The position numbers were made by a program, and so were the translations under genes. From Cochliopodium minus (taxonomy: Eukaryota; Discosea; Himatismenida; Cochliopodiidae), in contig JAMYWO010000001.1 in assembly GCA_024220525.1 (NCBI GenBank), positions 456,195 through 520,194 of the forward strand: a stretch of 64,000 nt of DNA. Reading direction: 5' to 3'. Below the pieces are notes generated by a model. The model saw only the letters and a program-made list of their open reading frames with translations. It was not told the origin of the DNA and searched no databases. Shown one piece after another: positions 12,207-22,682 of the stretch; the first letter of the stretch is position 1, and each line of letters opens with the position of its first letter.

Positions 12207-12482
12207 TTCTTACATTTTTAAAAATTCTTCTTATTTATTTACTTTGAGGTCTCAGGATCGAACCCCACAAAATCTTTTTTTTTTTTTTTTTACAAAGTTG
12301 TTCAAGTGAAAGATTGTTGTTTGTTGATGTTTGCATTGTTTTGTTTATTTATTTTTTAAATAAATCAAATTGTTTTATTTTAATTTAATGAACAAGTTTG
12401 TTTTGTTTTTGAATTAATCTTATGTTGTTTGTTTTGTTTTAAAGAATGTTTTGTTTTTGGTTTGTTAATAATGTTTGTTTTT
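12207..12482. repeat. Dispersed repeat, copy 1 (with B-box-like motif)
   Basis: This segment and 15075-15342 are diverged copies of one sequence. Shared landmarks in order are CATTTTTAAAAATTCTTCTT, ACTTTGAGGTCTCAGGATCG, a T run, TCAAGTGAAAGATTGTTGTT, GTTTGCATTGTTTTGTTTAT, and TTGAATTAATCTTATGTTG. The GGATCGAACC stretch resembles a tRNA B-box and is followed by a T run like a Pol III terminator. No A-box is seen. The copy begins right after an n (12206). Confidence 0.65.
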
Positions 12483-12658
12483 TATCAAAGTTCTTCTTAA
12501 CAAAAAATTATAAAGTTTTGTTTTATTTGATTTTTATTTTGATGTTTTGTTGGAGTTCTGGTTGTATTTTTCAATTTTGTTTTTTTTTTTAAAAAGGTAT
12601 TTTAATAAAATATTTTTTAATTCACTTTTTTTTTCTTTTTTATTTAATCTATGTTGGA

Positions 12659-12731
12659 GTCGTTGTAGCTCAGTGGAAGAACACTATTTCTTTTTGTTCA
12701 ACATGGCATAGGATCGAATCCCTCACTATCT
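12659..12731 (+). ncRNA. tRNA-like element with A-box and B-box, not a foldable tRNA
   Basis: TAGCTCAGTGGAAGA (from 12666) matches the tRNA D-arm/A-box and GGATCGAATCC (from 12711) matches the B-box, at normal tRNA spacing. The D-stem gives three of four pairs. The acceptor, anticodon and T stems do not pair, so this is not a functional canonical tRNA as read. A tRNA pseudogene or the head of a tRNA-derived SINE is most likely. Confidence 0.45.
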
Positions 12732-13742
12732 AAAATTTGAAATTGAAAAAAATAAAATTATCAAATTTCAATTAAATGTTAGAGATTGAAGATGCGGGGA
12801 AAAAATAAATTATAAATTAATTTGCTGAAAAATTGATTTAAAATAAATAAATAAAGATTTAATATTTGAAGAAAAGATATAATCTTCAAATATAATGAGA
12901 ATATAAAAAAGATATAAGAGAGATATACCTTGAATAGATCAATAAACATAGATTATCAGATTATAATTCCTTCTAATCTCCACATATCTGAATAATAATA
13001 TAAATTTAAATTGAGAAATTATTAAGAACGGAATTAAATATTGATTGTATACCTTGTATCTTTCAATTTGAGAAATCATTCCACCTCTTTATCTTTCCAC
13101 TGTATATAAAAACAATGGCATATATAAAAAAATTTATATAAATTTTTTTTATATATATTTTCTCTCTTTCAAAAAATAAAAGATAATTAGAACAAAAAAA
13201 TAGATGTTTATAGGAGAGATGGGTGGATTTATAATTCATATTATTTTATTATAAGAAAGAAATTAAAATTTTATTTTACATTGAATTCTTCCACAAGACC
13301 AAATGAGCTATTTTTTTTTAATTTTTTTCATTTCTGACAATAAACAACTATACAAAAAGAGATGAGATGAGAAAACAAAAATAAAGGAATTAGATCAATA
13401 ATAAAAAACATCAAATATATATATGCCTGTAAATCAAATATTTTGGAAAGAAATAAAGAATATATTGTATAAAACAAAAATAATCAAGATAAAAGAATAT
13501 TTTCAAAAAATTAAATTACCATTCCTTGCTTTTGACAGCAAATTGAAATTATGCATCCAAAATTCAATCAATCCAATTATTTCAAACAAATAAAATTACA
13601 TCCAATCAACAATTCTCCTTTTTTTTTAAATTATAATCTAAATATAAGGTCAAATAAAATGAATTGAAGAGATAAATGCAATAAATTTTATTTGTAAATA
13701 AGATCAAAAAGAAATTTTTTTCAAATTATAATAAAGAATAAA
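12732..13742. other. AT-rich intergenic sequence
   Basis: About 1 kb of AT-rich sequence with scattered purine-rich stretches (for example 12890-12990). I found no reading frame linked by splice sites and no clear repeat. A poorly conserved minus-strand gene cannot be excluded. Confidence 0.4.
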
Positions 13743-13807
13743 TCAATCGATTTCAACATATAATTTGCAAATAAAAATAATAAATTTACCAATTTTAAAC
13801 TTTTTTA

Positions 13808-13862
13808 NNNNNNNNNNNNNNNNNNNNNNNNNNNNNNNNNNNNNNNNNNNNNNNNNNNNNNN
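13808..13862. other. Assembly gap (55 N)
   Basis: A run of n that interrupts the 3' part of the hypothetical minus-strand gene next to it. Confidence 0.99.
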
Positions 13863-14938
13863 TGATGGAGATTTCTCCAATTTTTTCAACACTTGATCAC
13901 CAAATAAAAGTTGAATAAATAGGAAGAAATTATTATCAGGCAAATTTTGAGATCTAAATGATTCTTTTATAATTTCAAGAAATTTGCACTCCAATCCTTT
14001 CCCCTCCTCAATGCTCTTCTCAATATTATCATTTCCACTCTGCAAAATAAAGTGGCTATTATCTATTTCCATCACAAACTCAACAACTTGGTCATTCACA
14101 TCTCCTTCAATCAAATCTTCCCCTTTTGATAATCTCTTTTTTGTGAATCCATCTACTTTTAATTCTCCAATCTTCTTTAAATCTCAAGCGCATAATTGCT
14201 TTTCCATCAAACACTGCAAGAAATTAATAACAAATCTTTCGGTTAAGCATAATTGTTATTGATTGAGACTTGATATAAAAAGATAATGAATTCTTTTTGA
14301 AAAAGATCAAACTTGGCAAGAGGGAATTTTCTAGGAATTTCTCTACCACAAGCCCTTGTGATTATGATGCCCTCCAAACTAAAAGATATAGAATGCAACA
14401 AATTTTTGTTCCTATTTGAAAATAAAATTAATTGAAACAAATCCAAATGATCAAAAAAATTTTTTCACATCTTGTTCAAATTTCAGTTTTTTTTTTTATT
14501 TCAAAAAAATTATAAATTTGATATTTCTAATGAAAAAAAAAAAAAAAAGAGTAAAAACAGATTGGGTTTTAAACAGTCAAAAGGAGATAAAATACAAGAA
14601 TGAACAAGATATTTTAAGTCTAAATATTTCAAAAAAAATGATGATTTTAAATTATTTTTAATTTCCCAGTTTGTTGAAAAATAGAACAAATCAATGTTTT
14701 AAGAAAGAGCATTAATTATTGAATTAAAAAGAAATTATACACTTGCTCCATTTGATCTCATCTCAAGCACCTTCCCTTCTTTCGAAATAAATTGATTTAA
14801 AGCAAAATATTTTAAATAGAGCTCGTTGAATAGAGAATTAAAAAGAATAAATTCACAATAAAAAGGAAAAATTAAATTTACCCCACATATTTCCAACCCC
14901 ATCTTCACCTCTTTAATTATTGTGAAATCACTACTCAA
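13863..14938 (-). CDS. Hypothetical multi-exon protein, interrupted by gap
   Basis: Three or four coding patches can be read on the minus strand. They are: SSDFTIIKEVKMGLEICG (from 14938), ISKEGKVLEMRSNGAS (about 14790-14740), LEGIIITRACGREIPRKFPL (about 14380-14290), and an acidic patch ending EKSPS at the N gap (14150-13863). Typical GTAAAT and GTATAA donors lie between them. No domain was recognised and the exon chain could not be closed in frame everywhere, so the model is incomplete. The 3' end runs into the 55-N gap. Confidence 0.4.
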
Positions 14939-15074
14939 TCAAATGTATGCTGAAAATACTGAAAATTTATTTTGGGAGAATAAGATTTGAAAGAATTATT
15001 AGCTTCAAATTAATTTTGAGAATAAATTTAATTTTTAATGGTTAAATTATTTTTTTTTTTTAAATAAACAACTA

Positions 15075-15342
15075 ATTTTCTTGCATTTTTAAAAATTCTT
15101 CTTTTTTATTTACTTTGAGGTCTCAGGATCGAACCACAAAACCTTTTTTTTTTACCAAGTTGATCAAGTGAAAGATTGTTGTTTTGAATTAATGTTGTTG
15201 TTTGCATTGTTTTGTTTATTTATTTTTTTTTTAAATAAACCAAATTTTTTGTTTTATTTTAATTAATTTAATGAACAAGTTTGTTTTGTTTTTGAATTAA
15301 TCTTATGTTGGTTGTTCTGTTTTTGGTTTGTTAATAATGTTT
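15075..15342. repeat. Dispersed repeat, copy 2, ending at an n
   Basis: Second copy of the repeat at 12207-12482, sharing the GAGGTCTCAGGATCGAACC block and the later TTTGCATTGTTTTGTTTATT and TTGAATTAATCTTATGTTGG blocks. It stops at the n (15343) in the middle of a sequence that continues in copy 1, so the contig ends inside the repeat. Confidence 0.65.
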
Positions 15343-15343
15343 N

Positions 15344-15464
15344 TTTTTATTTTTTATTTTTTATTTTTTATTTTTTATTTTTTATTTTTTATTTTTTATA
15401 TTTTTATTTTTTTATTTTTTTATTTTTTATTTTTTATTTTTTATTTTTTATTTTTTATATTTTA
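15344..15464. repeat. TTTTTTA microsatellite at broken ALDH intron
   Basis: About 120 bases of tandem TATTTTT units directly after an n and directly 3' (minus strand) of the last exon of the ALDH 5' half. The same unit borders the ALDH 3' half at 58737-58775. Confidence 0.85.
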
Positions 15465-15465
15465 C

Positions 15466-18400
15466 CTTTATAGTAACCATGGAAAGATCTGATCTTTTCG
15501 AGCTGAGATTGGAGCAACTCTATGTATTTCTTTTTGTGCTCCCATCCCTCAGGGATCACCACCACCTTGGGAGATGCGCAAATGAATCCGTTATTCAACG
15601 TCATAGATTTTGCAAGTTGTCTTGCTAATCAAAAAAATATTTAAAAAAAATATTTAAAAAAAATCTTTAAAAAAAATATTTAAAAAAAATCTTTAAAAAA
15701 AATATTTAAAAAAATATTTAAAAAAATATTTAAAAAAATATTTAAAAAAATGTTAAAAAATTTTAAAAAATATTTAAAAAATATTTAAAAAATATTTAGT
15801 TTGGTTTTATAAATTTTTGTTTCATTATTTTTTGTTCGTTAATAATTTTTTTGTTTGTGGATTTTTTGTTTGATATTTTTAATGATTAATAAATTTTTAG
15901 TTTTTAGAATTTTTAATTTTTTGTGAGATTCATTTTTTAGTATCATTATTTAGTTTCATTAAATTCTAATTTAATATGATTTTTTAATCATTAATAATAT
16001 TTTTATTGTTTTGTTATGGTTTTAGGGGGTCTCAGTTCATCATTTTAATTTCATAATTTTTTATTTTTTTTATAATTTAATTTTTGTTGTTTAAAATTTT
16101 TCATTTTTTATGATTTTTAATTTTTTTTGAATTTTTATTAATCAAATTTTTAATTTAATTTTTTTTAATTTAATTTTTAATTATTTATTTCGTTTTTATT
16201 TTACCATGATGCTCGAGTCCTTTTTGCGACCAAGTACCAGGGACAATGATCCAAGGACTGACGCAACCTAACTCACAACTGAACTTTCTGTCATTACAGG
16301 ACTCTCCTTTCTCCTTTCTTTCTTTCCACTCATTGGGTCTTCCCCAAACTATTCTGTCGTATGTCGCCTCTTTCATAAAAAAAATGAAAAAAAAAAAATA
16401 ATTAAAAAAATACATAATAAAATTAATAAATAATAAATAAAAAAAAAATAAAAAATTTAAAAAATTAAAAAAAATTAAAGTTGAAATAAAAAAATAATAA
16501 AAATTAAAAAAAAATATATTGTAAATAATAAAAATAAAATCAAAATAAAATGAAATAATAAAAATAAATAATAAATAATAAAAATAAAATTAAAATATAG
16601 TAAATATACAAAATAAAATAAATAAAAATAAATAAAATTATAAAAAAATAAATATTAAAAAAACACTTTCAAAATTAAAATATAAAAATAAAAAATTTTA
16701 AATATTAAGTACCACTTCCTGTCATATGCAAAGTATCTGCATATTTGTGTTCTACCAAGTAAGCACCTGGTTCAGTTTCTCCTCCAGTACTAGCATAGAA
16801 CCCATCATCCTTTTAAAAAATAAATTTAAAATAAATTTAAAATAAATTTTAAAAAAAAATTTGAAATAAAAAAAAAAATTTGAAATAAAAAATATGAAAT
16901 AAAAAAAATTAAATTTTAAATTTAAATTATAAAATTGAAAAAAAATTATTAAAAAAAATATTAAATTATTACAATTAATTCTTTTAATAGTTTGTCTGTC
17001 CAGAAGCCAGTGTTAGCGTTGACGGGGTTGTATTTCATCATAACCACCTGGTTCTCGACGAAAAGTTTGTGAATTGCATCCAATGCCGGCAAAATGAAGA
17101 CATTTCCTCCTCCCAAAATAACACAAACTCTTCCTAATATTTAAAAAATAAAAAATAAAAACAAATAAAAATGAAAAAAAAAATTGATTAAAAATAAAAA
17201 AAAAATTATGAATAAAAACAAATAAGAATAAAATAATTAATAAATAAAATAAATAATTAATAAATAAAATAAATAAAATAAATAAAATAAATAAAATAAA
17301 TAAAATAAATAAAATAAATAAAATAAATAAAATAAATAAAATAAATAAAATAAATAAAATAAATAAAATAAATAAAATAAATAAAATAAATAAAATAAAT
17401 AAAATAAATAAAATAAATAAAATAAATAAAATAAATAAAATAAATAAAATAAATAAAATAAATAAAATAAATAAAATAAATAAAATAAATAAAATAAATA
17501 AAATAAATAAAATAAATAAAATAAATAAAATAAATAAAATAAATAAAATAAATAAAATAAATAAAATAAAATAAAATAAATAAAATAAATAAAAACAAAT
17601 AATAATAATAAAAATATTAAATATTAATAAAAAACAAATTAAAAACTATTCAATAAATTAATTTAAAATAATGAATAATTAGTTTATTATTTTGACTAAC
17701 CTTCTTTTCCTTCTTCAAGAGACTTTCCTTGTGTTACTTCTTTGTCTTTTTCAAGCCAAATGTCGACCGAAAAATCAGGGAAAGTTACTCTGTTTATTTA
17801 CATTGGAAAAAAATTAAAAAAAAATCAAAAAAAATCAATAAAAATCAAAAATAAAATAGAAATAAAAAAATAAAAAAAAAAACATGTAAATTAAAAATGA
17901 AAAAATCTAAAAATATTTAATTAGTATTTACGGATCAACTTTGTATCTTGGAAAAATACGAGTGTATTGTCTTCCTACGTTTTCATTGTTTTCTATCTTT
18001 GGTTTTGCAAGCTCGACTTTTCCGTCACCTAGATCCTTCGATTGTTGCAATACTTCTAATTGGTAGTTGATCGCAGAAGCCAAGGGAATTGCGTTAGCTT
18101 AATGAAAAAAAGAAAATAAAAATGGCTGTAATAAAATTAGCTGTAAAAATAATTTGTTTAAAAAATAAAATTAAAATAATAAAAATATGATTTCCTCAAG
18201 TTTGTTTATCTTGGAACAATAGTAATCCCAAATAAATTCCAAAAAAAAAATCTTTAATTCTTTTTAAATGAATTTGGGATGTAAATAGTGTCTATCTGTT
18301 GAAATAAATTAATATCCGCTTTAACAGATTGTGTGATAAGAAATTTCCAAATTGGATATAATGAATTAAAGCAAAAATATGAACATTAAAATAAAGATGA

Positions 18401-18702
18401 TTGTTTTATTCTACATGTTCTATTAAAATATCATATATTTACTTTTTATTTATAATATTTTTTTTACCATATTCACCAGCCAAAATATTTTTATTTTCTG
18501 GCAATGAAGGATCAATTCCCTTATTTCTCAAAGATGCTTTTGCCCATTCATCGAGGATTTTGGAGAAATTGGTTCTGATGTTGTCTAGATATTGTATTCT
18601 CTTGGAGAGGGGTACCTTGATCCATTTCTTTTTATTTTCGTTCAATTTTTCCATCGCCAAATCGAGATTTGGGAAGGATGAAATCTTAGTTTCAGTTTGC
18701 AT
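15466..18702 (-). CDS. Aldehyde dehydrogenase family protein, 5' half
   Basis: Seven exons (18702-18468, 18097-17932, 17789-17701, 17133-16973, 16809-16713, 16369-16205, 15624-15466) join in frame to about 357 residues. The N-terminus is ALDH-like (WIKVPLSKRIQYLDNIRTNF). It is followed by VILGGGNVFILPALDAIHKL, MMKYNPVNANTG, a cofactor-site TGSG, CELGCVSPWIIVPGTW with the conserved Glu, and LNNGFICASPKVVVIPEGWE with the candidate catalytic Cys. This matches the long ALDH subfamily with ELGNVSP and NNGFNC motifs, which oxidises aldehydes to acids with NAD(P). The protein breaks off after FHGYYKG with an intron donor (phase 1). The matching 3' half is at 57702-58728, in permuted order. Confidence 0.88.
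17236..17593. repeat. AAATAAAAT 9-bp microsatellite in ALDH intron
   Basis: About 350 bases of nearly perfect 9-bp repeats in the fourth region between ALDH exons 3 and 4. Because the unit is a multiple of three, a long spurious open frame of repeating FIY appears on the minus strand; it is not a gene. Confidence 0.9.
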
Positions 18703-19094
18703 TTTTTTTATTTTTCAAATTATTTTTTACTTAGATATTCTATAATGGATTGATATTCTATTATGTGATTGCATAAACAACTTTAAAACTTTATAATAAA
18801 CTTGTATTTTGATAATTTTCAAGAAAAGACTATTTTGTTCATTCTACTAAATTATATCAATGAAATAAGATATATCTATTATACACTTTAAAATTCAACA
18901 TTGATCATTAATTCTTTTGAAAATATGATAGAATAGTTAAATACAATCTATTTATTTTGATCAGATATTCCTACAATCAAATAAAACTATAAATATCTTT
19001 AAATCATAATTGTTAATAAGAAATTAGTCCTCTTTTTACCCAAATGTTTTTGAAATGCTTTATTTTTTGATTATATTCACAAATAAGTTAATAA
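18703..19094. other. Intergenic region between two minus-strand genes
   Basis: AT-rich spacer holding the presumed promoter of the ALDH gene and the 3' end of the small gene at 19095. No other feature seen. Confidence 0.5.
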
Positions 19095-19468
19095 TTATTT
19101 AAGGGAGACGAGATATTTGTCCAAATCGTCCAATGATATCTGATTAGCATAGCTGCTAATGTTTGTCATGAATATTTGGAAGATCTTATCAACATCATTC
19201 TCATTATAAAATTGTTTCATGTGATTCTTCAAAGTAGATTCGAAACTATCTTTGATATCAATGCTTTTTTTATAATCATTCTTTTCCAATAGATGCTTTA
19301 TTCTATAAGGATTCTAATTCATTGTGTATATAAATTCAAAAGGCGAAATAAATATGATAGAGGGGAAATAAAGATATTTACAGGTTCAGTATTTCTAAAT
19401 ATGGGATATTTTCTCAATTCTAATTCAAATTCTTCTTTAGAAAATTCATGATCAAGAGCTTCTTCCAT
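19095..19468 (-). CDS. Small hypothetical protein, 2 exons, 101 aa
   Basis: Exon 19468-19382 (29 codons, phase 0) and exon 19313-19095 join to 101 residues. It starts MEEALDHEFSKEEFELELRK and ends DDLDKYLVSLK. The protein is acidic-basic mixed, probably helical, with no cysteine pairs, signal peptide or membrane segment. I do not recognise the family. Its ATG lies only 17 bases after the stop codon of the upstream 589-residue gene on the same strand. The two genes must therefore share a very short spacer, a dicistronic transcript, or a promoter inside the upstream gene. The leader is almost pure A. Confidence 0.6.
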
Positions 19469-19485
19469 TTTTTTTTTTTATTTTT

Positions 19486-21198
19486 TTATTTGAATATTTT
19501 TTTATTGAAAAAATCGAGATCATTCTCTAAAATTAAGCTGTATTTGTTTCTGGCGGAGACAAGAGTGAACTTTTCTTCTGAGTACTCAAAAATAAAGAAA
19601 AAGGTTTGAAAATCATCAAGATCATGGTTGATATTTTGAAGGAGAGAATCGATAGGCTTGTCACTTTTGGTAAAAATTTTATGATTGTTCACAAAAAAAA
19701 GTTGATTGTCAAAGAAAAAAGATGTAAAAAGAACTTTTTCTTCCTAAAATTAAGGAAATGTTAAAAAAAGAATAAAAATAATCAAAAAAAGATATGCTAT
19801 AAAGGGAAGTTACATCAACTGTAAAAGGATCTTTTGGCCATATGGGATCATCACATTTGGATTTATGAAAGAAAGGAACACAAACGTATCTTTCTTGTTT
19901 TGCATCAATGACAAGAGAACGAGATTGTAAATAAAAAAAGTTTTTCTTTTGAGGATCAAAGTCGGGACAGTTTAATACGACTAAAGGACTATGTTTGTCA
20001 TGTGAGGATATTTTTATGTCTTCTATTTTTGAAAGGAAAAGTTCAAAGTGTGACTGTAAAACTTGCAAATTTTCGATCATAAAATCGTTATCTCTATTAA
20101 GAAAAGGTTTGAGCAAAGGCAAGTGTTTTTCTGAATAAATATCTTTTTTGGTGTACAAATCAGACCCATCTAAAGAGATAAAATAATTATTTAAATGAAA
20201 AAATTTTTTAATGAGAATTAAATTGAAAAAATAAAAAAAATTCAAAAAATAAAAAAATGAAATAAAAAAAATGATTTAAAGTAATTAAAGAATTAAATTG
20301 AAAATAAAAAATAAAAAAATAAAAAATTCAGAAAATTCAAAAATAAATAATAAAAATAAAAAATAAAAATAAAAATGATTTAAAACATTTACCAATTAAG
20401 GTAATAGATTGTCCCAGATGAAAGGCAATAAATTTGAGAATTCTTGAACCGTTTTTAAATAAATCTTTCTCCTTCATAATATCTTGATAATGAGACTTAA
20501 GAGAGATGATGTCAACTTCCCTCAAAAAATTTATTTTTTCAGAAATGGAAAGACAGTTCCTCGTTAAAGATTTGAAGTGTTTGTATTTTTCTGTCGTTGA
20601 GAAAAGGCGAGTTAAATTATTGATGACCGAAATCACCTTGGGAGCAACTATCCTCGTAACTTTTTGTTTTATAGGACAAGGGTGATCTTGCTGATGGTAT
20701 TTGTATGTTTCGAATAATCCTATAAAAATAAAATAATTAACAATTTAAAAAAAAAATAATAATTTAAAAATAAAAAATAAACTGATAAATATTAAAATAA
20801 AATAAAAAATAAAAATAGTAAAAAGAAAATATAAGTAAAAACTAAATATTCAAAAAATAATCAATTAAAAAAATATAAAAGTAAAAACTAAATATTAAAG
20901 TATTGAAAAAAATAAAAAAATAATTAAAATATTTTACCATTGTTTACTTCGTCTGTGTATCCTTTATAAACGTCTGACACAAACCCCTCTAAGTTGACAC
21001 AGATAAGATTTCTATCATCAACATTTCCTCTCACATAATTCATTGCAGTTTTGTCGTCGGGAATTTTTTTGATTACATAAAGAGTGTCTTCATCAGAAGA
21101 ATCATCAGATCCATGTCCTAAAGAAATTTGCAATATAAAAAATAAAAATAAATAAAAATTTGTAAATAAAAATAAAAATAAAAATAAAAATAAAAATA

Positions 21199-21229
<31 letters not shown>

Positions 21230-22313
21230 TACTGAACATTTTTAGATCTTTTTCATTACAGAGTGGATCAATTAGAATTTTGTGTTCAGGGTACGCTTTT
21301 ATTATTGCTTGCTTCCAAGAATACCAACTGAAAATTGTAGGATATTGATCTTGGTATTTTTCATTGAATTTTTTAGCATATAAAATCAATTTCCTTTTTA
21401 AAAAGAATTTTAATGATTTTAAAAAATAAAATAAAAAAAAAATAAAAATTTTTTAAAGACCATTTTGGTTGACTGTTTCTGGTGTTTACATATTTTTTAG
21501 GCATAAAATAAAACTCTTGTTTTTCTTGTTGGGGTACAATGTCGATTAGCACATCTGCGTCTATAATAGTTTTGTCGGAAGTCACTATGATTCTTTCTGT
21601 CCAAAAAATTCCTAGATGAAGGGTAATCCACTCAAATTGCTCTTTAACAGCATTATTATTTCCTTTTAAAAATTTTTTTTTATTTTTTTGAACTATTTGA
21701 AAAAATTATTGTTGAAAATCTGAATTTTATGAACTTTATCGAGTTAAAAAACCAAGAATTGCTTCCAAATTAAAAATATTTCGCTCTCTAAAAAAGATAA
21801 GTATATCTGGGAACAATTAGCATCCCCATTAATTTTCTTTGGGATATCATTTGAATGAATAAAGTTATCAATTACATACAATAATCATGATTTTTGATTT
21901 GATATTTTAATCTGATTTAACAGATATGAAAATTTGATTCAATATTAACAAATAAATATCTTAAATTATTTTCGATATATTTTGATATGATGAAATTTAT
22001 CTTGATTGACATAGTATTCATTTTTACCTAAAGTATTAGATATGGTTATAATCACATCCAAATTTACATTGATCATATCATTCAATGCAGATAAGGATCC
22101 AGGGGATGGAATCAGATCTTTGAAGAAGTTTGCTTTGGTGATTATTTCTTTTGCTTCTCCATTTTTCTTCTTGGGCAAATTATCAAACAAATTTGAGTTT
22201 CTGAGATTTTCTGCAATCAATTTTTTGGAAGATGTTTTATTGAATTCCTCAACAAATGAATCCTCCAAAAGAGATATTGCTCTAAAATCAACCAAAATTG
22301 TTATTTTCTTCAT
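19486..22313 (-). CDS. 5'(3')-deoxyribonucleotidase-like domain fused to unknown C-terminal region
   Basis: Seven exons (22313-22028, 21662-21461, 21393-21233, 21117-20938, 20719-20393, 20169-19814, 19743-19486) join in frame to 589 residues. Residues 1-190 follow cytosolic/mitochondrial deoxyribonucleotidases (NT5C/NT5M): FFKDLIPSPGSLSALNDM, FEWITLHLG, ERIIVTSDKTIIDADVLIDI. Those HAD enzymes use a DxD motif (VDMDG) and a paired DD for Mg and catalysis. Here the first motif reads VDFRA and the last LIDI, so one aspartate is missing from each. The motif III lysine remains. A catalytically dead or altered enzyme is inferred. Residues 230-589 match nothing I recognise. Intron 2 has an unusual GTCTTT donor, required by reading frame and by homology (PKW then KLILYA). 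Confidence 0.72.
21140..21226. repeat. AAAATA microsatellite
   Basis: Tandem AAAATA units inside an intron of the deoxyribonucleotidase-like gene. Confidence 0.8.
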
Positions 22314-22682
22314 TTTTTTTTTTTATTTCACAGTAAAAGAAATGATTAGTGTTTAACTATTAAATTCATTTTTAATTTCTTGCTTTCAATAAACTCTTTT
22401 TTGATATCCAAGTAAATTTTCTGAACCTAATTTGGTCTTGATTAATTCTTGGAATTAAAAAAAAAGAAAGATAAAATATAATTTATTAATTTTTATTTTC
22501 AGATTTCCACAAAAAGAAAATTTAAAAAAAAACTACATCTAATTCAATTAATTTAAAAAGATGATCATTGTGAACAAATTGTTACTTTTATTAAAAATCA
22601 ATCAATTAGAATAAAATGGGGCAAGTTCATCAATCTCTGATGGTCTTGTTTTTTTTTAATTTATAAAAATTAAAAAAAAACA
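22314..22682. other. Divergent intergenic region
   Basis: AT-rich spacer between the minus-strand nucleotidase-like gene and the first copy of the plus-strand RRM/F-box-like array. It must hold both promoters. No motif was identified. Confidence 0.5.

Noticed and set aside
12659-12731. Calling a functional tRNA gene
   Set aside because: Acceptor, anticodon and T stems do not pair; only promoter boxes and a partial D-stem are present.
17257-17598. A 113-codon minus-strand ORF of repeating FIY
   Set aside because: It is only the translation of a 9-bp AT microsatellite inside an intron.
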